From positions 3,465 to 67,464 of the forward strand of contig CAZWPO010000017.1 in assembly GCA_964635975.1 (NCBI GenBank): a stretch of DNA of 64,000 nt, written 5' to 3'. A program made the position numbers and the translations under genes. The notes under the pieces are model-generated. The model did no database searches. It worked only from the letters and a program-made list of their open reading frames with translations, and had not been told where the DNA came from. Positions 34,911 through 44,080 of this stretch are shown piece after piece. This stretch comes from UBA5314 sp964635975. GTDB taxonomy: Bacteria; Bacillota; Syntrophomonadia; Syntrophomonadales; Syntrophomonadaceae. Positions within the stretch are counted from its first letter, which is position 1. Every line of letters starts with the position of its first letter.

Positions 34911-35807
34911 ATGCGAAGTGCTGAGATCAAAGGTTTAGCTGTGTTCAGCATTGCGGATGGTAAAGAAATCGGGAAAATTAGAGACTTATTGATCAACGCG
35001 GAGAACAAATCAGTTGAATATTTGATTGTAGACATTCCCCACTGGTATTTCGGATCCTATGTCATTCCTTTCAACCAGGCAGAGGGTATCGGAACAGATG
35101 CTGTCATGGTTGCCAAGGAAGACATAATCAAGAAATTAAGTGAAGAGCCGGTCGGCATAAAGCTGGCAGAGCAAGCGATCACTCTTATCGGCAATAGAGT
35201 TCTAACCCAAAAAGGCCGTATCATCGGAAAGATCAGCGAGTACTTTGTAAACGAAGATACCGGTAAGGTAACCGGCTGTCAGCTGGTTGACAATGCCGAC
35301 ACCCCGAAAGGTATTATTCCCGCCAACGCCACTATAACTTTCGGTAAAGACGCTCTGGTGGTAAACAGGGAAGTTGAAAATATGCTGATATCTGAGATAG
35401 AAGAATACAACCCAGCATCGACCCTGGCTCCTGTTGAACCGGTACAGACGTCGATATCAGCTCCATCAGCAAGCGCACCAACAGCCCCCGCTGATAATAG
35501 TACGCTTGGCAATGGCAATGGCAATGGCAATGGCAATGGAAACGGCAATGGCAATGGAAACGGCAATGGCAATGGAAACGGCAATGGCAATGGCAATGGC
35601 AATGGCAATGGAAATGGCAAAACGGCTAAGACAGTCGAGATGTTTGAACAGCGCCAGAGAGAATATCTCATCGGGCGGGTCGTAAAGAAAGATATCACAG
35701 ACGATAGTGGCAATTTGATAGTCGCCAAGGGTGATACGATTACCAGAGAAATCGTTGACCAGGCAGCTGCTGCTGACAAACTGAAAGAATTAATGCTCAG
35801 CGTATAG
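34911..35807 (+). CDS. PRC-barrel protein with Gly-Asn repeat
   Basis: 298 residues. Two PRC-barrel domains span about 1-75 and 85-160 (KGLAVFSIADGKEIGKIRDLL and GRIIGKISEYFVNEDTGKVTGC), followed by a Pro/Ser linker, 18 consecutive Gly-Asn dipeptides at about 200-236 and a C-terminal segment (QREYLIGRVVKKDITDD) that recalls a third short barrel. PRC-barrel proteins bind RNA (RimM) or membranes and photosynthetic complexes; this form is unplaced. AGGAGG precedes ATG 34911; GTG 34908 has slightly better spacing. Confidence 0.83.
   Translation: MRSAEIKGLAVFSIADGKEIGKIRDLLINAENKSVEYLIVDIPHWYFGSYVIPFNQAEGIGTDAVMVAKEDIIKKLSEEPVGIKLAEQAITLIGNRVLTQKGRIIGKISEYFVNEDTGKVTGCQLVDNADTPKGIIPANATITFGKDALVVNREVENMLISEIEEYNPASTLAPVEPVQTSISAPSASAPTAPADNSTLGNGNGNGNGNGNGNGNGNGNGNGNGNGNGNGNGNGNGKTAKTVEMFEQRQREYLIGRVVKKDITDDSGNLIVAKGDTITREIVDQAAAADKLKELMLSV
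35508..35615 (+). repeat. Hexanucleotide tandem repeat coding Gly-Asn
   Basis: 18 copies of GGNAAY (mostly GGCAAT, with GGAAAC and GGAAAT interruptions in a loose 18-bp higher-order pattern). Because the unit is six bases, slippage would change length but not frame. Confidence 0.95.
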
Positions 35808-35844
35808 TCACTAAAGTAATTTTTCTGTTCAGAAAGGCAAATCA

Positions 35845-36960
35845 ATGCGGCCTAAGATATTTATCATTTCATTAATCATTATATTTCAGTTTACAGTTAA
35901 TACGGTCATTGGAGCTGCCTGGGTCATACCCCGCAATTCCCAGGTGTTCCCTGCCGGAGTCTCTATAAATGGTATAGATATAGGCGGTCTAACGGAAAGT
36001 CAGGCTGCTTCCTTTCTTAAGCAAAAAATCCCCCTGATCGTTATTGACATGGAACTCGTAATCAATGACGGGCAGAAGAATTATATCATCAAGACCCGTG
36101 ACTATAGTTTCGCCTATGATTATGACAAAACTGTAGAGCAGGTATTTGAGACGATCACCCCGGGAAATAGTTCCTCCAGAATCATCAACAGTGTAAAACT
36201 GCAGGCAAAAGGAATGGACTTTCCTCTGCTGATATCATGTGATGAGAAGAAGCTCCTGAATGACCTGGACACCATAAATGAACAGGTTATGATAGCTGCG
36301 CAGGATGCCAGTTTGGAATACCGTGCGGGCAAGTACATTGTTAAAGAAGAAGTTCCCGGTCAGGAGCTTCAAATCGACTCGATATTAGATAGCATCCTGA
36401 CTGCTGTCAGATCAGGAGACACTGGACCGCTCACCCTGCCCAAAAAAGAGATAACCCCGCGGGTTTCAAAGCAGAATCTTGAAAATATCGACTGTGAATT
36501 GGCGGTTTTTTCAACCAGTATCGCTTATTCAACAAGCAACCGCTCGCATAACATAGTCCTTGCATCCAAGATCCTTGACAATACAGTGATCATGCCCTCG
36601 GAGACATTCTCATTTAACAAGCACGTAGGTGAGCGCAGTCAGGAGAAAGGCTATGCCAACGCTCCTATCATAATCAATAATGTTCTCAAAGAGGACATTG
36701 GCGGGGGAGTGTGCCAGGTGGCATCGACTTTCTACAACACAGCCCTGCTGGCCGGTTTGGGGATTATCGAGCATTCCAATCATTCAACACCCGTAAAATA
36801 TGTTCCTCCCGGTAAAGACGCAACCGTTTACTATGACCAGGTTGATCTTAAAATAAAAAATACGCTGCAAAACCCTATATTGATTCGCAGCTATATCGAA
36901 AAAAATAACCTGGTGGTAAAACTACTCGGCACTAGCAGTGACAAAAAACCACAAAGCTAA
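35845..36960 (+). CDS. VanW-family envelope protein
   Basis: 371 residues with an N-terminal signal or anchor helix. Residues 30-210 form the peptidoglycan-binding-like (YoaR type) region; the VanW domain follows (about 225-365) with FSFNKHVGERSQEKGYANAP and the invariant GGGVCQVASTFYNTALLAGL. VanW proteins accompany vancomycin resistance genes in some strains but occur throughout Firmicutes; their chemistry is unknown, recently discussed as wall-associated transpeptidase-like. GAAAGG lies before ATG. Last of the four co-directional envelope genes. Confidence 0.9.
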   Translation: MRPKIFIISLIIIFQFTVNTVIGAAWVIPRNSQVFPAGVSINGIDIGGLTESQAASFLKQKIPLIVIDMELVINDGQKNYIIKTRDYSFAYDYDKTVEQVFETITPGNSSSRIINSVKLQAKGMDFPLLISCDEKKLLNDLDTINEQVMIAAQDASLEYRAGKYIVKEEVPGQELQIDSILDSILTAVRSGDTGPLTLPKKEITPRVSKQNLENIDCELAVFSTSIAYSTSNRSHNIVLASKILDNTVIMPSETFSFNKHVGERSQEKGYANAPIIINNVLKEDIGGGVCQVASTFYNTALLAGLGIIEHSNHSTPVKYVPPGKDATVYYDQVDLKIKNTLQNPILIRSYIEKNNLVVKLLGTSSDKKPQS

Positions 36961-37015
36961 GAAGCAGAATCCTTCCAAAAATCCACCTTACCAGGTATTA
37001 TGCTTTTTATATTCT

Positions 37016-38839
37016 TCAAGACGCCTGTTCCTTTTTTTTGCTGGCTCTCTCCCTCTGTTCCTTATTCAAGATCATCTTGCGCAAACGCAATGATTTGGGT
37101 GTGACCTCCAGAAGTTCCAAATCGTTAATGAATTCCAGGCACTTTTCTAGGCTCATGACAGTCGCCGGAGTCAAGCGCAGCGCATCGTCAGCGCCGGAAG
37201 CCCTCGTGTTGGTGAGATGCTTCTTCTTGCATACGTTAACCGTTATATCAACGCTGCGGGCGTTCTCCCCTACTATCATACCGGCATACACTTCGGTGCC
37301 TGGCGTTATGAAGAGCCTGCCCCTTTCCTGAGCGTTGTAAAGTCCGTAAGCTACAGCTGTTCCGCTCTCAGATGCTACCAGGGACCCTTTGCTGCGCGCT
37401 GTGATTTCACCTTTGAACGGCTGATGGTTTTCAAAGACATGATTTAAAACACCATTTCCCCTGGTATCAGTAAGGAATTCGGAGCGGTAGCCGATTAGTC
37501 CACGGGCAGGTATCAAAAATTCCAGTTTGACGGTCGACCCGGCGCCGCTGCCCATGCTCAAGAGCTCGGCTTTGCGCCTTCCGGTCCCTTCGATGACCGT
37601 GCCGACGTATTCTTCCGGGACCTCAACAAATAGCCGTTCTATCGGTTCGTATATAATGCCGTCCTGTTTTTTCAGGATCACCTCGGGACGAGTGACAGCA
37701 AACTCGTACCCTTCGCGGCGCATGGATTCGATCAGAATAGATAAATGCAGTTCGCCACGGCCTGATACCTTGAATGTGTCATGGTTGAGTTCCTCAACTC
37801 GAAGCGACACATTGGAAAGCAATTCCCTTTCCAATCGGTCGCGCAGATGGCGGCTGGTCACATAGGCCCCTTCCAGGCCAGCCATAGGGCTGTCATTAAC
37901 TACAAAGTTCATTGCAATGGTGGGCTCATCGATATTTACAAAAGGCACCGGCTCAACTGCATCAATGGCACACAATGTATCCCCGATATTTATATCCTCC
38001 ACACCTGATATAGCAGCTATTTCGCCGGCGCCAACTTGCTCGGCTTCAACCTTTTTCAAGCCTTCAAAAGTATACAAAGTGTTTATTTTGACCCGTTTTT
38101 CTTTGCCGCTGGTATTGCACAGAATCACTTCCTGACCCCTGCTGAGAACTCCACGCCCTACCTTGCCGACACCTATACGCCCTACATAATTGTCATAATC
38201 AATTGAAGAAATCACGACCTGCAGGGCTTGTTCCGGATCCCCTTCCGGAGCCGGTATCTCATACAAAATCATATCCAAAAGGGGCTTCATATCATTGCCT
38301 TCGTCATTTACATTCAGTCTTGCAAAACCTTCTTTAGCCGATGCATAGACGACCGGAAAATCAAGCTGGTCCTCACGGGCATCAAGGTCTATGAATAGAT
38401 CGATCACCTGGTCCAGTGCCAGTTCAGGGCTGGATCCCGGACGGTCGATCTTATTGATCACCACCACTGGCTTTAAACCCGCTTCCAGCGCTTTTTTGAG
38501 CACAAAACGAGTCTGAGGCATGGGTCCTTCAAAAGCGTCCACGAGCAGTAATACCCCGTCAACCATTTTTACTATTCGCTCCACTTCTCCACCGAAATCG
38601 GCATGCCCGGGGGTATCTACTATGTTGATTTTTGTGGCGTTGTAATTTATGCTGGTATTCTTCGATAATATAGTGATGCCGCGCTCGCGTTCCAGATCAT
38701 TGCTGTCCATTATTCTCTCCGGCGTCACCTGGTTATTACGAAAATATCCGGTCTGTTTTAGCAGTTTATCGACCAGGGTGGTTTTGCCATGGTCGACATG
38801 CGCTATTATAGCTATATTTCTAAGTGATTCCTGCTTCAC
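37016..38839 (-). CDS. typA: Ribosome-associated GTPase BipA/TypA
   Basis: 607 residues, normal length. G1 AHVDHGKTT at 13-21, the G2 RGITI loop, G3 DTPGHADFGGEV, G4 NKIDR and the following EF-G-like domains with GRGELHLSILIESMRREGYEF are all present. TypA is an EF-G-related factor that binds 70S ribosomes and aids assembly at low temperature or stress. Start is GTG 38839 behind GGGAAG. Single gene, convergent with vanW. Confidence 0.96.
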   Translation of the reverse strand: MKQESLRNIAIIAHVDHGKTTLVDKLLKQTGYFRNNQVTPERIMDSNDLERERGITILSKNTSINYNATKINIVDTPGHADFGGEVERIVKMVDGVLLLVDAFEGPMPQTRFVLKKALEAGLKPVVVINKIDRPGSSPELALDQVIDLFIDLDAREDQLDFPVVYASAKEGFARLNVNDEGNDMKPLLDMILYEIPAPEGDPEQALQVVISSIDYDNYVGRIGVGKVGRGVLSRGQEVILCNTSGKEKRVKINTLYTFEGLKKVEAEQVGAGEIAAISGVEDINIGDTLCAIDAVEPVPFVNIDEPTIAMNFVVNDSPMAGLEGAYVTSRHLRDRLERELLSNVSLRVEELNHDTFKVSGRGELHLSILIESMRREGYEFAVTRPEVILKKQDGIIYEPIERLFVEVPEEYVGTVIEGTGRRKAELLSMGSGAGSTVKLEFLIPARGLIGYRSEFLTDTRGNGVLNHVFENHQPFKGEITARSKGSLVASESGTAVAYGLYNAQERGRLFITPGTEVYAGMIVGENARSVDITVNVCKKKHLTNTRASGADDALRLTPATVMSLEKCLEFINDLELLEVTPKSLRLRKMILNKEQRERASKKKEQAS

Positions 38840-39116
38840 GATACTTCCCTTTCCGAAAAAGATATTTGCTGTATCTGCCGTTGAGGTTTGAGACAGTCAA
38901 CATTCCAATTATACCAGTTGACCTTTTCAAATACAAACCAGATAGTTTATGAGAAGCTATGCTAAGTCTTAACCGGTAGTGCATTCTGCCTCAAGGGTCT
39001 ATCGAGCCGCTTACATGTAGATATCTGTTTACGGAAATAAACTTTTGTCGTATTTTGTCGCCATTATATCTGCTGCCTGTATTCGCTCGCGGGCGGCATC
39101 TGTATAGAATTTCAAT

Positions 39117-40292
39117 CTATTCGCTAAAATCACCGGTCTGAGCATTGCCGTTCTGGGATCTGCGCCATTTAGTAAATGAAAGGGCCACCATGCCCAGGGC
39201 CAAACTGCTTATGATGAGATTTGCCAGGAAGCCCAAGACAGGAATCCTGGCCAATATTAAGAGGATAAGGTAGGTTACCGCAAAGGTGAGTATAAACGGC
39301 ACCCGCTTTTCCCAGCCGAATCGCTCGGCCAGGTGCCTTCCCATAGCGTCTCCCACCGATATTTTGGAAGTAAAAACTACAAATATATAGACAATTATCA
39401 GCACCAATCCAAGCGGTATCCCAATAAGTGTGATGATCAACATCAGCGCTGCGACGGGTATGATCATAAGCATCAGGAAACCCCAGCCCAGGGTTTGACC
39501 CGGCGAGTCTTTAAGAAGCCGGCCCATTCCCGGCAGCATCTGGGGAAAAAGCAGATACGCCGCGCCCCATATCAGAAATCCGACCGCCATCCGCCCCAGA
39601 ATCCCCCACCATGAAAATTTATTCTCTGCTTCCTTCTTTACCGGCGGTGCCGCTATTTCATCCCTTATAACGCTTCCCACCCGGGCCTGGGGAGAAATGT
39701 CGGCATAACCAGTGGATCCATAGGCCAGGCTGCCGTTGATCACTGCAGTTGGGCCAACACTCAACTTCTGGGCATTCCAGATCTTCACATCATTATTGAT
39801 AGTCCCATTGATCAGAATCTGCCCTGCGCTGCCCAAAAACTGCCCATCAACAATTCCAAATTCCTGAATAGTATTGCCAAACAAGAGAACATCTCTCTTG
39901 ATTTTTGCCCCCTGCAATATGGATATAGCGTTGGCGAACCCGGTAACACTGCCCTCTACTTCGTGGCCTATCTCAATTTGATTGCCCGCGGCGCGAATGT
40001 CACCGGAAACGATTCCATTCACCCTGATAAGCTGTCCGGCTGCTATCAGATCACCGTCCACTCTGCCATTTACGGTGATGTTTTGCCCGGCGCAATAAAC
40101 ATCTCCCTGCACGTTAGCGTTGATGGTTATATTATTGCCTGCTGCAAAGAGCGGTCCTTTGAGATTAGCCTCATTTACCAGCACCAGGTCTCCCTGTCTT
40201 ATTTCTGCAGCTGCTGCCGGACAGGACAACAGCACAGTTAAGAATAAAGCTAAAAGGATGAGCAGCTCTTTTCTTTTGAAGATTTTGCACAC
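39117..40292 (-). CDS. Bactofilin-like/polymer-forming membrane protein
   Basis: 391 residues. A signal segment is followed by 130 residues of short beta-helix repeats (e.g., FAAGNNITINANVQGDVYCAG), the right-handed polymer-forming fold of bactofilins and related proteins, then five membrane helices in the last 150 residues. Such proteins are typical of clostridial envelopes; function not known. Start is GTG 40292, five bases after GGGGGAG; the frame upstream is open but unlikely. Confidence 0.82.
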   Translation of the reverse strand: MCKIFKRKELLILLALFLTVLLSCPAAAAEIRQGDLVLVNEANLKGPLFAAGNNITINANVQGDVYCAGQNITVNGRVDGDLIAAGQLIRVNGIVSGDIRAAGNQIEIGHEVEGSVTGFANAISILQGAKIKRDVLLFGNTIQEFGIVDGQFLGSAGQILINGTINNDVKIWNAQKLSVGPTAVINGSLAYGSTGYADISPQARVGSVIRDEIAAPPVKKEAENKFSWWGILGRMAVGFLIWGAAYLLFPQMLPGMGRLLKDSPGQTLGWGFLMLMIIPVAALMLIITLIGIPLGLVLIIVYIFVVFTSKISVGDAMGRHLAERFGWEKRVPFILTFAVTYLILLILARIPVLGFLANLIISSLALGMVALSFTKWRRSQNGNAQTGDFSE

Positions 40293-40451
40293 CGTAACTC
40301 CCCCTATCGCTGTTTTTTCTTTTAATAGTATCATCTTGCCCTTATAAAGCGTTATGGGATTTGTTATTTTTTTCCTGTATTGATGTGTATAATCGTATAA
40401 AAACGGTTAAAATACTCTAGAAGCTTGAAAAACTATACAGCAAGCTGCATT

Positions 40452-40550
40452 CTCTTGAGACACTTTGACAGGGGAGGTATACATCAAGAAATATGGACTC
40501 TGCCATATACTTGAATCAGACTCCTTTCCGGAGACAAAGTCCAAGAGTAT
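40452..40550 (+). ncRNA. Possible structured 5' leader of the zinc-ribbon gene
   Basis: The leader can close a long helix: CTCTTG (40452-40457) with CAAGAG (40542-40547), and ACTTTG (40462-40467) with CAAAGT (40535-40540). Inside are two hairpins, ATATGG/CCATAT and CTCC/GGAG. It ends 22 bases before the ATG. No known riboswitch family is recognised; the folding is by eye. Confidence 0.4.
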
Positions 40551-40571
40551 TTCCAGAAGGGAGATTTAGAC

Positions 40572-40883
40572 ATGTATGAAGACAAGTATCTAGTATGTTC
40601 GGACTGCGGATGTGAGTTCCTGTTTTCAGCCTCGGAGCAGGAGTTCTACGCCGAGAAAGGATTCGAGAACCTGCCCGGCCGCTGTGCGCCTTGCAGAAAA
40701 GCGCGCAAACAGATGCGCCAAAATCAGGGGGGCTCACGCTTCAACCGCGAAGACCGCCCCTCATTTAAAACGGTCTGCGCTGCCTGTGGTCAGGAGACCA
40801 CGGTGCCCTTTGAGCCCAATAACGACCGCCCGGTCTACTGTAGAGATTGCTTTCAAGCCCGCAAAGTAAAAAGCTATCGCTAA
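40572..40883 (+). CDS. Zinc-ribbon protein with two CxxC pairs
   Basis: 103 residues with two treble-clef-like zinc sites: CSDCGC (9-14) with CAPC (38-41), and CAACGQ (69-74) with CRDC (90-93). This is the probable-zinc-ribbon family found in Firmicutes, often with cold- or stress-induced expression, role unknown. Charged Arg-rich linker suggests nucleic-acid contact. GAAGGGAG lies before ATG. The upstream leader is potentially structured and a palindrome-rich repeat follows. Confidence 0.85.
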   Translation: MYEDKYLVCSDCGCEFLFSASEQEFYAEKGFENLPGRCAPCRKARKQMRQNQGGSRFNREDRPSFKTVCAACGQETTVPFEPNNDRPVYCRDCFQARKVKSYR

Positions 40884-40900
40884 TCATCATAGAAGAAGAC

Positions 40901-41150
40901 CTGCGGCCAGGCACAAAAGCCTGGCCGCAGCTTGTCAAAGAAGTTGGCAAGCTGGTAGGGCGAGCAAAAAAGTTGTAGCACCCTAAAGGGCACTAGAAGC
41001 TCAGTTCGCTGCGCTCAACAAATAAGGATGACCGAGGCGCTCGGAAAGCCCGTGATTGAGGCGTACCTGAGTACGTTGATTGAGTGGGGTTTCCGAAGCA
41101 CCAAAGATATACAGCTTTTTGACGGTCTGAGGCCAGGCATAAAAGCCTGG
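40901..41150. repeat. Palindrome-rich intergenic repeat element
   Basis: Begins with a perfect twelve-base-pair hairpin (CTGCGGCCAGGC at 40901-40912 with GCCTGGCCGCAG at 40919-40930) and ends with CCAGGC/GCCTGG at 41131-41150. Between them CGGAAAGCCC (around 41039) and GGGGTTTCCG (around 41087) form arms around a GTAC hairpin, and GTGATTGAG/TTGATTGAG repeats. It resembles REP-like intergenic elements of clostridia. It also supplies a terminator-like hairpin for the zinc-ribbon gene. Confidence 0.6.
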
Positions 41151-41291
41151 CTTCCTGTTTGCATATAAAAGTTCTTTGACAAGCCTTTCGATATGTGAAA
41201 AAATCATCTCAGTATTGAACTAATGGTATTTTCCACTTTTGGGAGATAGGCAGGAATGTGAAAACTCAAAAACTATTAAGGGGCCTCAACT

Positions 41292-42863
41292 ATGCCTGAT
41301 AATGACAGCGAACAAATGAACTGGTCCATCCTTCTGGTGATAATTCTTGGCACTTTCATGGCCATCCTGGACAGCAGCATAGTAAACGTCGCCCTTCCCA
41401 AAATGATGGCCATTTTCAATGCTTCAGCCAAGGACATAGAGTGGATACTTACTGCTTATATGCTGACCCTTGGAGTCATAATGCCGACTTCCGGATTCCT
41501 CGGCGATCGCTATGGGTATAAAAAGGTTTACATAGGAGCGCTTTTTCTTTTTGTTCTTGGATCTGCATTTTGCGGGATGGCATGGAGCGTCAACAGCATG
41601 ATAGCTGCCCGGGTAGTTCAGGCCCTGGGCGGCGGTATAATGCAGCCTCTGGGTATGGCTGTGCTGTACCAGTCTTTTCCCCGATCGAAAATAGGGATGG
41701 TTCTGGGATTCTGGGGTATAGCCGCCATGGCTGCGCCGGCTGTTGGGCCGACTCTGGGAGGCTATCTGGTCGAGTATGTCAACTGGCGCCTCATCTTCTA
41801 CATAAACCTTCCTATAGGTGCAGTTACTTTATTCCTGGCCGGATTGATCATGAAAGAAACCCCCATGATCAAAAGCCATCACTTCGATTTCATTGGCTTG
41901 ATTAGCTCATCGGGGGGACTTTTCTGCCTGCTGCTAGCTCTTAGCAAAGGCACCAGCGAAGGCTGGACCTCCTTGTATATCTTGTCCCTGGTAATCGTCG
42001 CAGCTGCCTGTCTGACCATCTTCGTTATAAATGAGCTGTCGCATCCTGAACCGATCCTCGACCTGCGCCTGTTTAAAAACTTCATTTTTACGCTGTCTGT
42101 AGTAATTGGCTCACTGATATCTATCGGACTTTTTGGCGCCATATTCTTGATCCCTATGATGCTTCAAAACTATCTGGGTCAAACCGCTATGACCGCTGGA
42201 ATCATAATGTTCCCGGGTGCCCTGGCTTCGGGAATCATGATGCCCATTTCCGGGCGATTGTTTGACAGATACGGGGCCCGCTGGATCGTGGCCTTCGGAT
42301 TGATGGTGGTGGCCTATACCACATATGTGACCAGTACTTTCTCAGCATTGACACCCTTCTTTGCCATTACCGTATGGCTGGCGGTCAGAGGTGCGGGAAT
42401 GGGCTTCTCCCTGATGCCGATCACGACCGCAGGCATGAATACAGTGCCGCCGCATCTGGTTGGGAAGGCATCCGCCCTGAGCAATCTTATCCGTCAGGTG
42501 GCCGCTTCCTTCGGTGTCGCCATGTTTACAACTATAATGCAGAACCGGCAAGTATACCATTTCGCCAACCTCGCGCAGTCCTTAAATTTAAGCAGCAGCG
42601 AATACATCAGTATTCAATCTTACATGAACAGCAATGCCTCATCCTGGGGATTGAGTATGAGTCAAGCGCAGGGAATAGGCTTGAGCAGCATCTCCAAGAT
42701 GCTCTACATCAGATCTATGATTGAATCGATAGATGACTGCTTCATGGTAGCAACCTTTATGTGCCTATTAGCCTTGTTACTATGCGTGTTTTTCTTTAAG
42801 GACAGCCGGCGTCCCCAACCTGTACCTGCTCCTGATGCACAGCCTCTGGCAGTAGAAGCATAA
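41292..42863 (+). CDS. DHA2-family (14-TM) drug:H+ antiporter
   Basis: 523-residue MFS transporter with 14 predicted helices. Motif A, GFLGDRYGYKKVYIG, follows helix 2 (about 68-82) and motif C, GPTLGGYLVEYVNWR, is in helix 5 (about 153-167), as in EmrB/QacA exporters. The first helix has the usual LDSSIVNVALP. AAGGGG precedes ATG 41292. Likely exports hydrophobic toxins; no partner adaptor (EmrA) is present. Confidence 0.92.
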   Translation: MPDNDSEQMNWSILLVIILGTFMAILDSSIVNVALPKMMAIFNASAKDIEWILTAYMLTLGVIMPTSGFLGDRYGYKKVYIGALFLFVLGSAFCGMAWSVNSMIAARVVQALGGGIMQPLGMAVLYQSFPRSKIGMVLGFWGIAAMAAPAVGPTLGGYLVEYVNWRLIFYINLPIGAVTLFLAGLIMKETPMIKSHHFDFIGLISSSGGLFCLLLALSKGTSEGWTSLYILSLVIVAAACLTIFVINELSHPEPILDLRLFKNFIFTLSVVIGSLISIGLFGAIFLIPMMLQNYLGQTAMTAGIIMFPGALASGIMMPISGRLFDRYGARWIVAFGLMVVAYTTYVTSTFSALTPFFAITVWLAVRGAGMGFSLMPITTAGMNTVPPHLVGKASALSNLIRQVAASFGVAMFTTIMQNRQVYHFANLAQSLNLSSSEYISIQSYMNSNASSWGLSMSQAQGIGLSSISKMLYIRSMIESIDDCFMVATFMCLLALLLCVFFFKDSRRPQPVPAPDAQPLAVEA

Positions 42864-42914
42864 TCATACAATATTTGAGCCAGCGACCTGAATTATCCTA
42901 TGAGGAGTCTGTTA

Positions 42915-44003
42915 ATGGAAAAGATTGATATTGCTATAATCGGGGCCGGAGTTGTAGGCCTGGCTATAGCCCGTGAATTGTCCGGGAAGACGGGGAAAAC
43001 CGTCGCCGTGTTGGAGAGGAACCTTAAATTTGGCCAGGAAACCTCCAGCCGCAACAGCGAAGTAATACATTCGGGGATTTATTACCCACATCACTTGCTC
43101 AAAACCCAGCTCTGCCTGGAGGGCAGAGAGTTACTATATCAATTCTGCGAAGAATTCAGCATTGAGCATAGACGGATAGGCAAACTGGTCATCAGCCATG
43201 ACGATAGGGACGCCGAGCAGCTCTTTAAAATAAGCCGGCAGGCGCTGGCAAATGACGTCGAGGCAAGGTACCTGTCAAAAAGGGAAATCATTGATTTAGA
43301 ACCGGCCATTGCGGCAGAAAATGCGCTCCTGGTTCCCTCCAGCGGTACTATCAATTCCCATCATTTTTTGCAATCTCTTTACTACCAGGCCAGGAGAAAC
43401 CAGGTCGTCTTTCTTTTCGATTCTCCGGTGTTGGATATTACTTATGACGGTCGTGGGTATCTGATAACTTCAAGCAGGGAAAAAATCTGGTCTGAAGTGC
43501 TGATAAATGCTGCTGGATTGGAGGCTGCAGACCTGGCCGCGTCTATTGGCATTGATGTTGATCAGTGCCGATATACAATATATCCGTGTAAAGGGGAATA
43601 TTTCAGGATTAACCGCAAAATGCCGGTCAGCCATCTTATATACCCAATTCCCGGAGACGTAAGTCTGGGCATCCACCTGACTATAGATACCGGAGGTGCT
43701 ATGCGGCTGGGCCCCAGCGCCTTTTATGTTCGCGAATTGGACTATTCAGTAAATGAAGACCATCGATACGACTTCTTCAATGCTGCTGCCAGATTCCTGC
43801 CCGGTCTTCGGCCAGACGACCTGTCTCCCGATTTCTCCGGCATCAGGCCCAAACTGCAGGGGCCTGATGATGATCTAAGGGATTTCGTTATTCAAGAGGA
43901 AAGCAGCCTTAGTTTTCCCGGCCTCATCAATCTCATCGGTATCGAATCCCCTGGACTGACCTCATCGCTCGCCATAGCCAGATATGTGGGAGCGATGCTG
44001 TAA
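42915..44003 (+). CDS. FAD-dependent oxidoreductase, L-2-hydroxyglutarate dehydrogenase-like
   Basis: 362 residues. The FAD Rossmann loop IAIIGAGVVGLAIAREL is at 5-21, with the DAO/LhgO-type SSRNSEVIHSGIYYP segment near 45-59 and GPSAFYVRELDYSVNEDHRYDFF in the last third. Closest in pattern to L-2-hydroxyglutarate oxidases and other alpha-hydroxy-acid FAD enzymes. GAGGAG eight bases before ATG 42915 decides the start. Close behind the MFS gene (51 bp) and may share its transcript. Substrate open. Confidence 0.87.
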   Translation: MEKIDIAIIGAGVVGLAIARELSGKTGKTVAVLERNLKFGQETSSRNSEVIHSGIYYPHHLLKTQLCLEGRELLYQFCEEFSIEHRRIGKLVISHDDRDAEQLFKISRQALANDVEARYLSKREIIDLEPAIAAENALLVPSSGTINSHHFLQSLYYQARRNQVVFLFDSPVLDITYDGRGYLITSSREKIWSEVLINAAGLEAADLAASIGIDVDQCRYTIYPCKGEYFRINRKMPVSHLIYPIPGDVSLGIHLTIDTGGAMRLGPSAFYVRELDYSVNEDHRYDFFNAAARFLPGLRPDDLSPDFSGIRPKLQGPDDDLRDFVIQEESSLSFPGLINLIGIESPGLTSSLAIARYVGAML

Positions 44004-44007
44004 ACAT

Positions 44008-44042
44008 GAAAGCTCTCTCAGATTTGAATGAGAGAGCTTTCA
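44008..44042 (+). terminator. Terminator after the FAD oxidoreductase gene
   Basis: GAAAGCTCTCTCA and TGAGAGAGCTTTC, 13 perfect base pairs around an eight-base loop, four bases after the stop codon. Confidence 0.88.
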
Positions 44043-44080
44043 TTATTTCGTATTTCACATCCCAATAGACAGCGGGGCTT

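Noticed and set aside
35508..35615. Regular repeats that could be taken for a CRISPR array
   Set aside because: The unit is six bases, has no spacers and codes Gly-Asn in frame within a clear gene.
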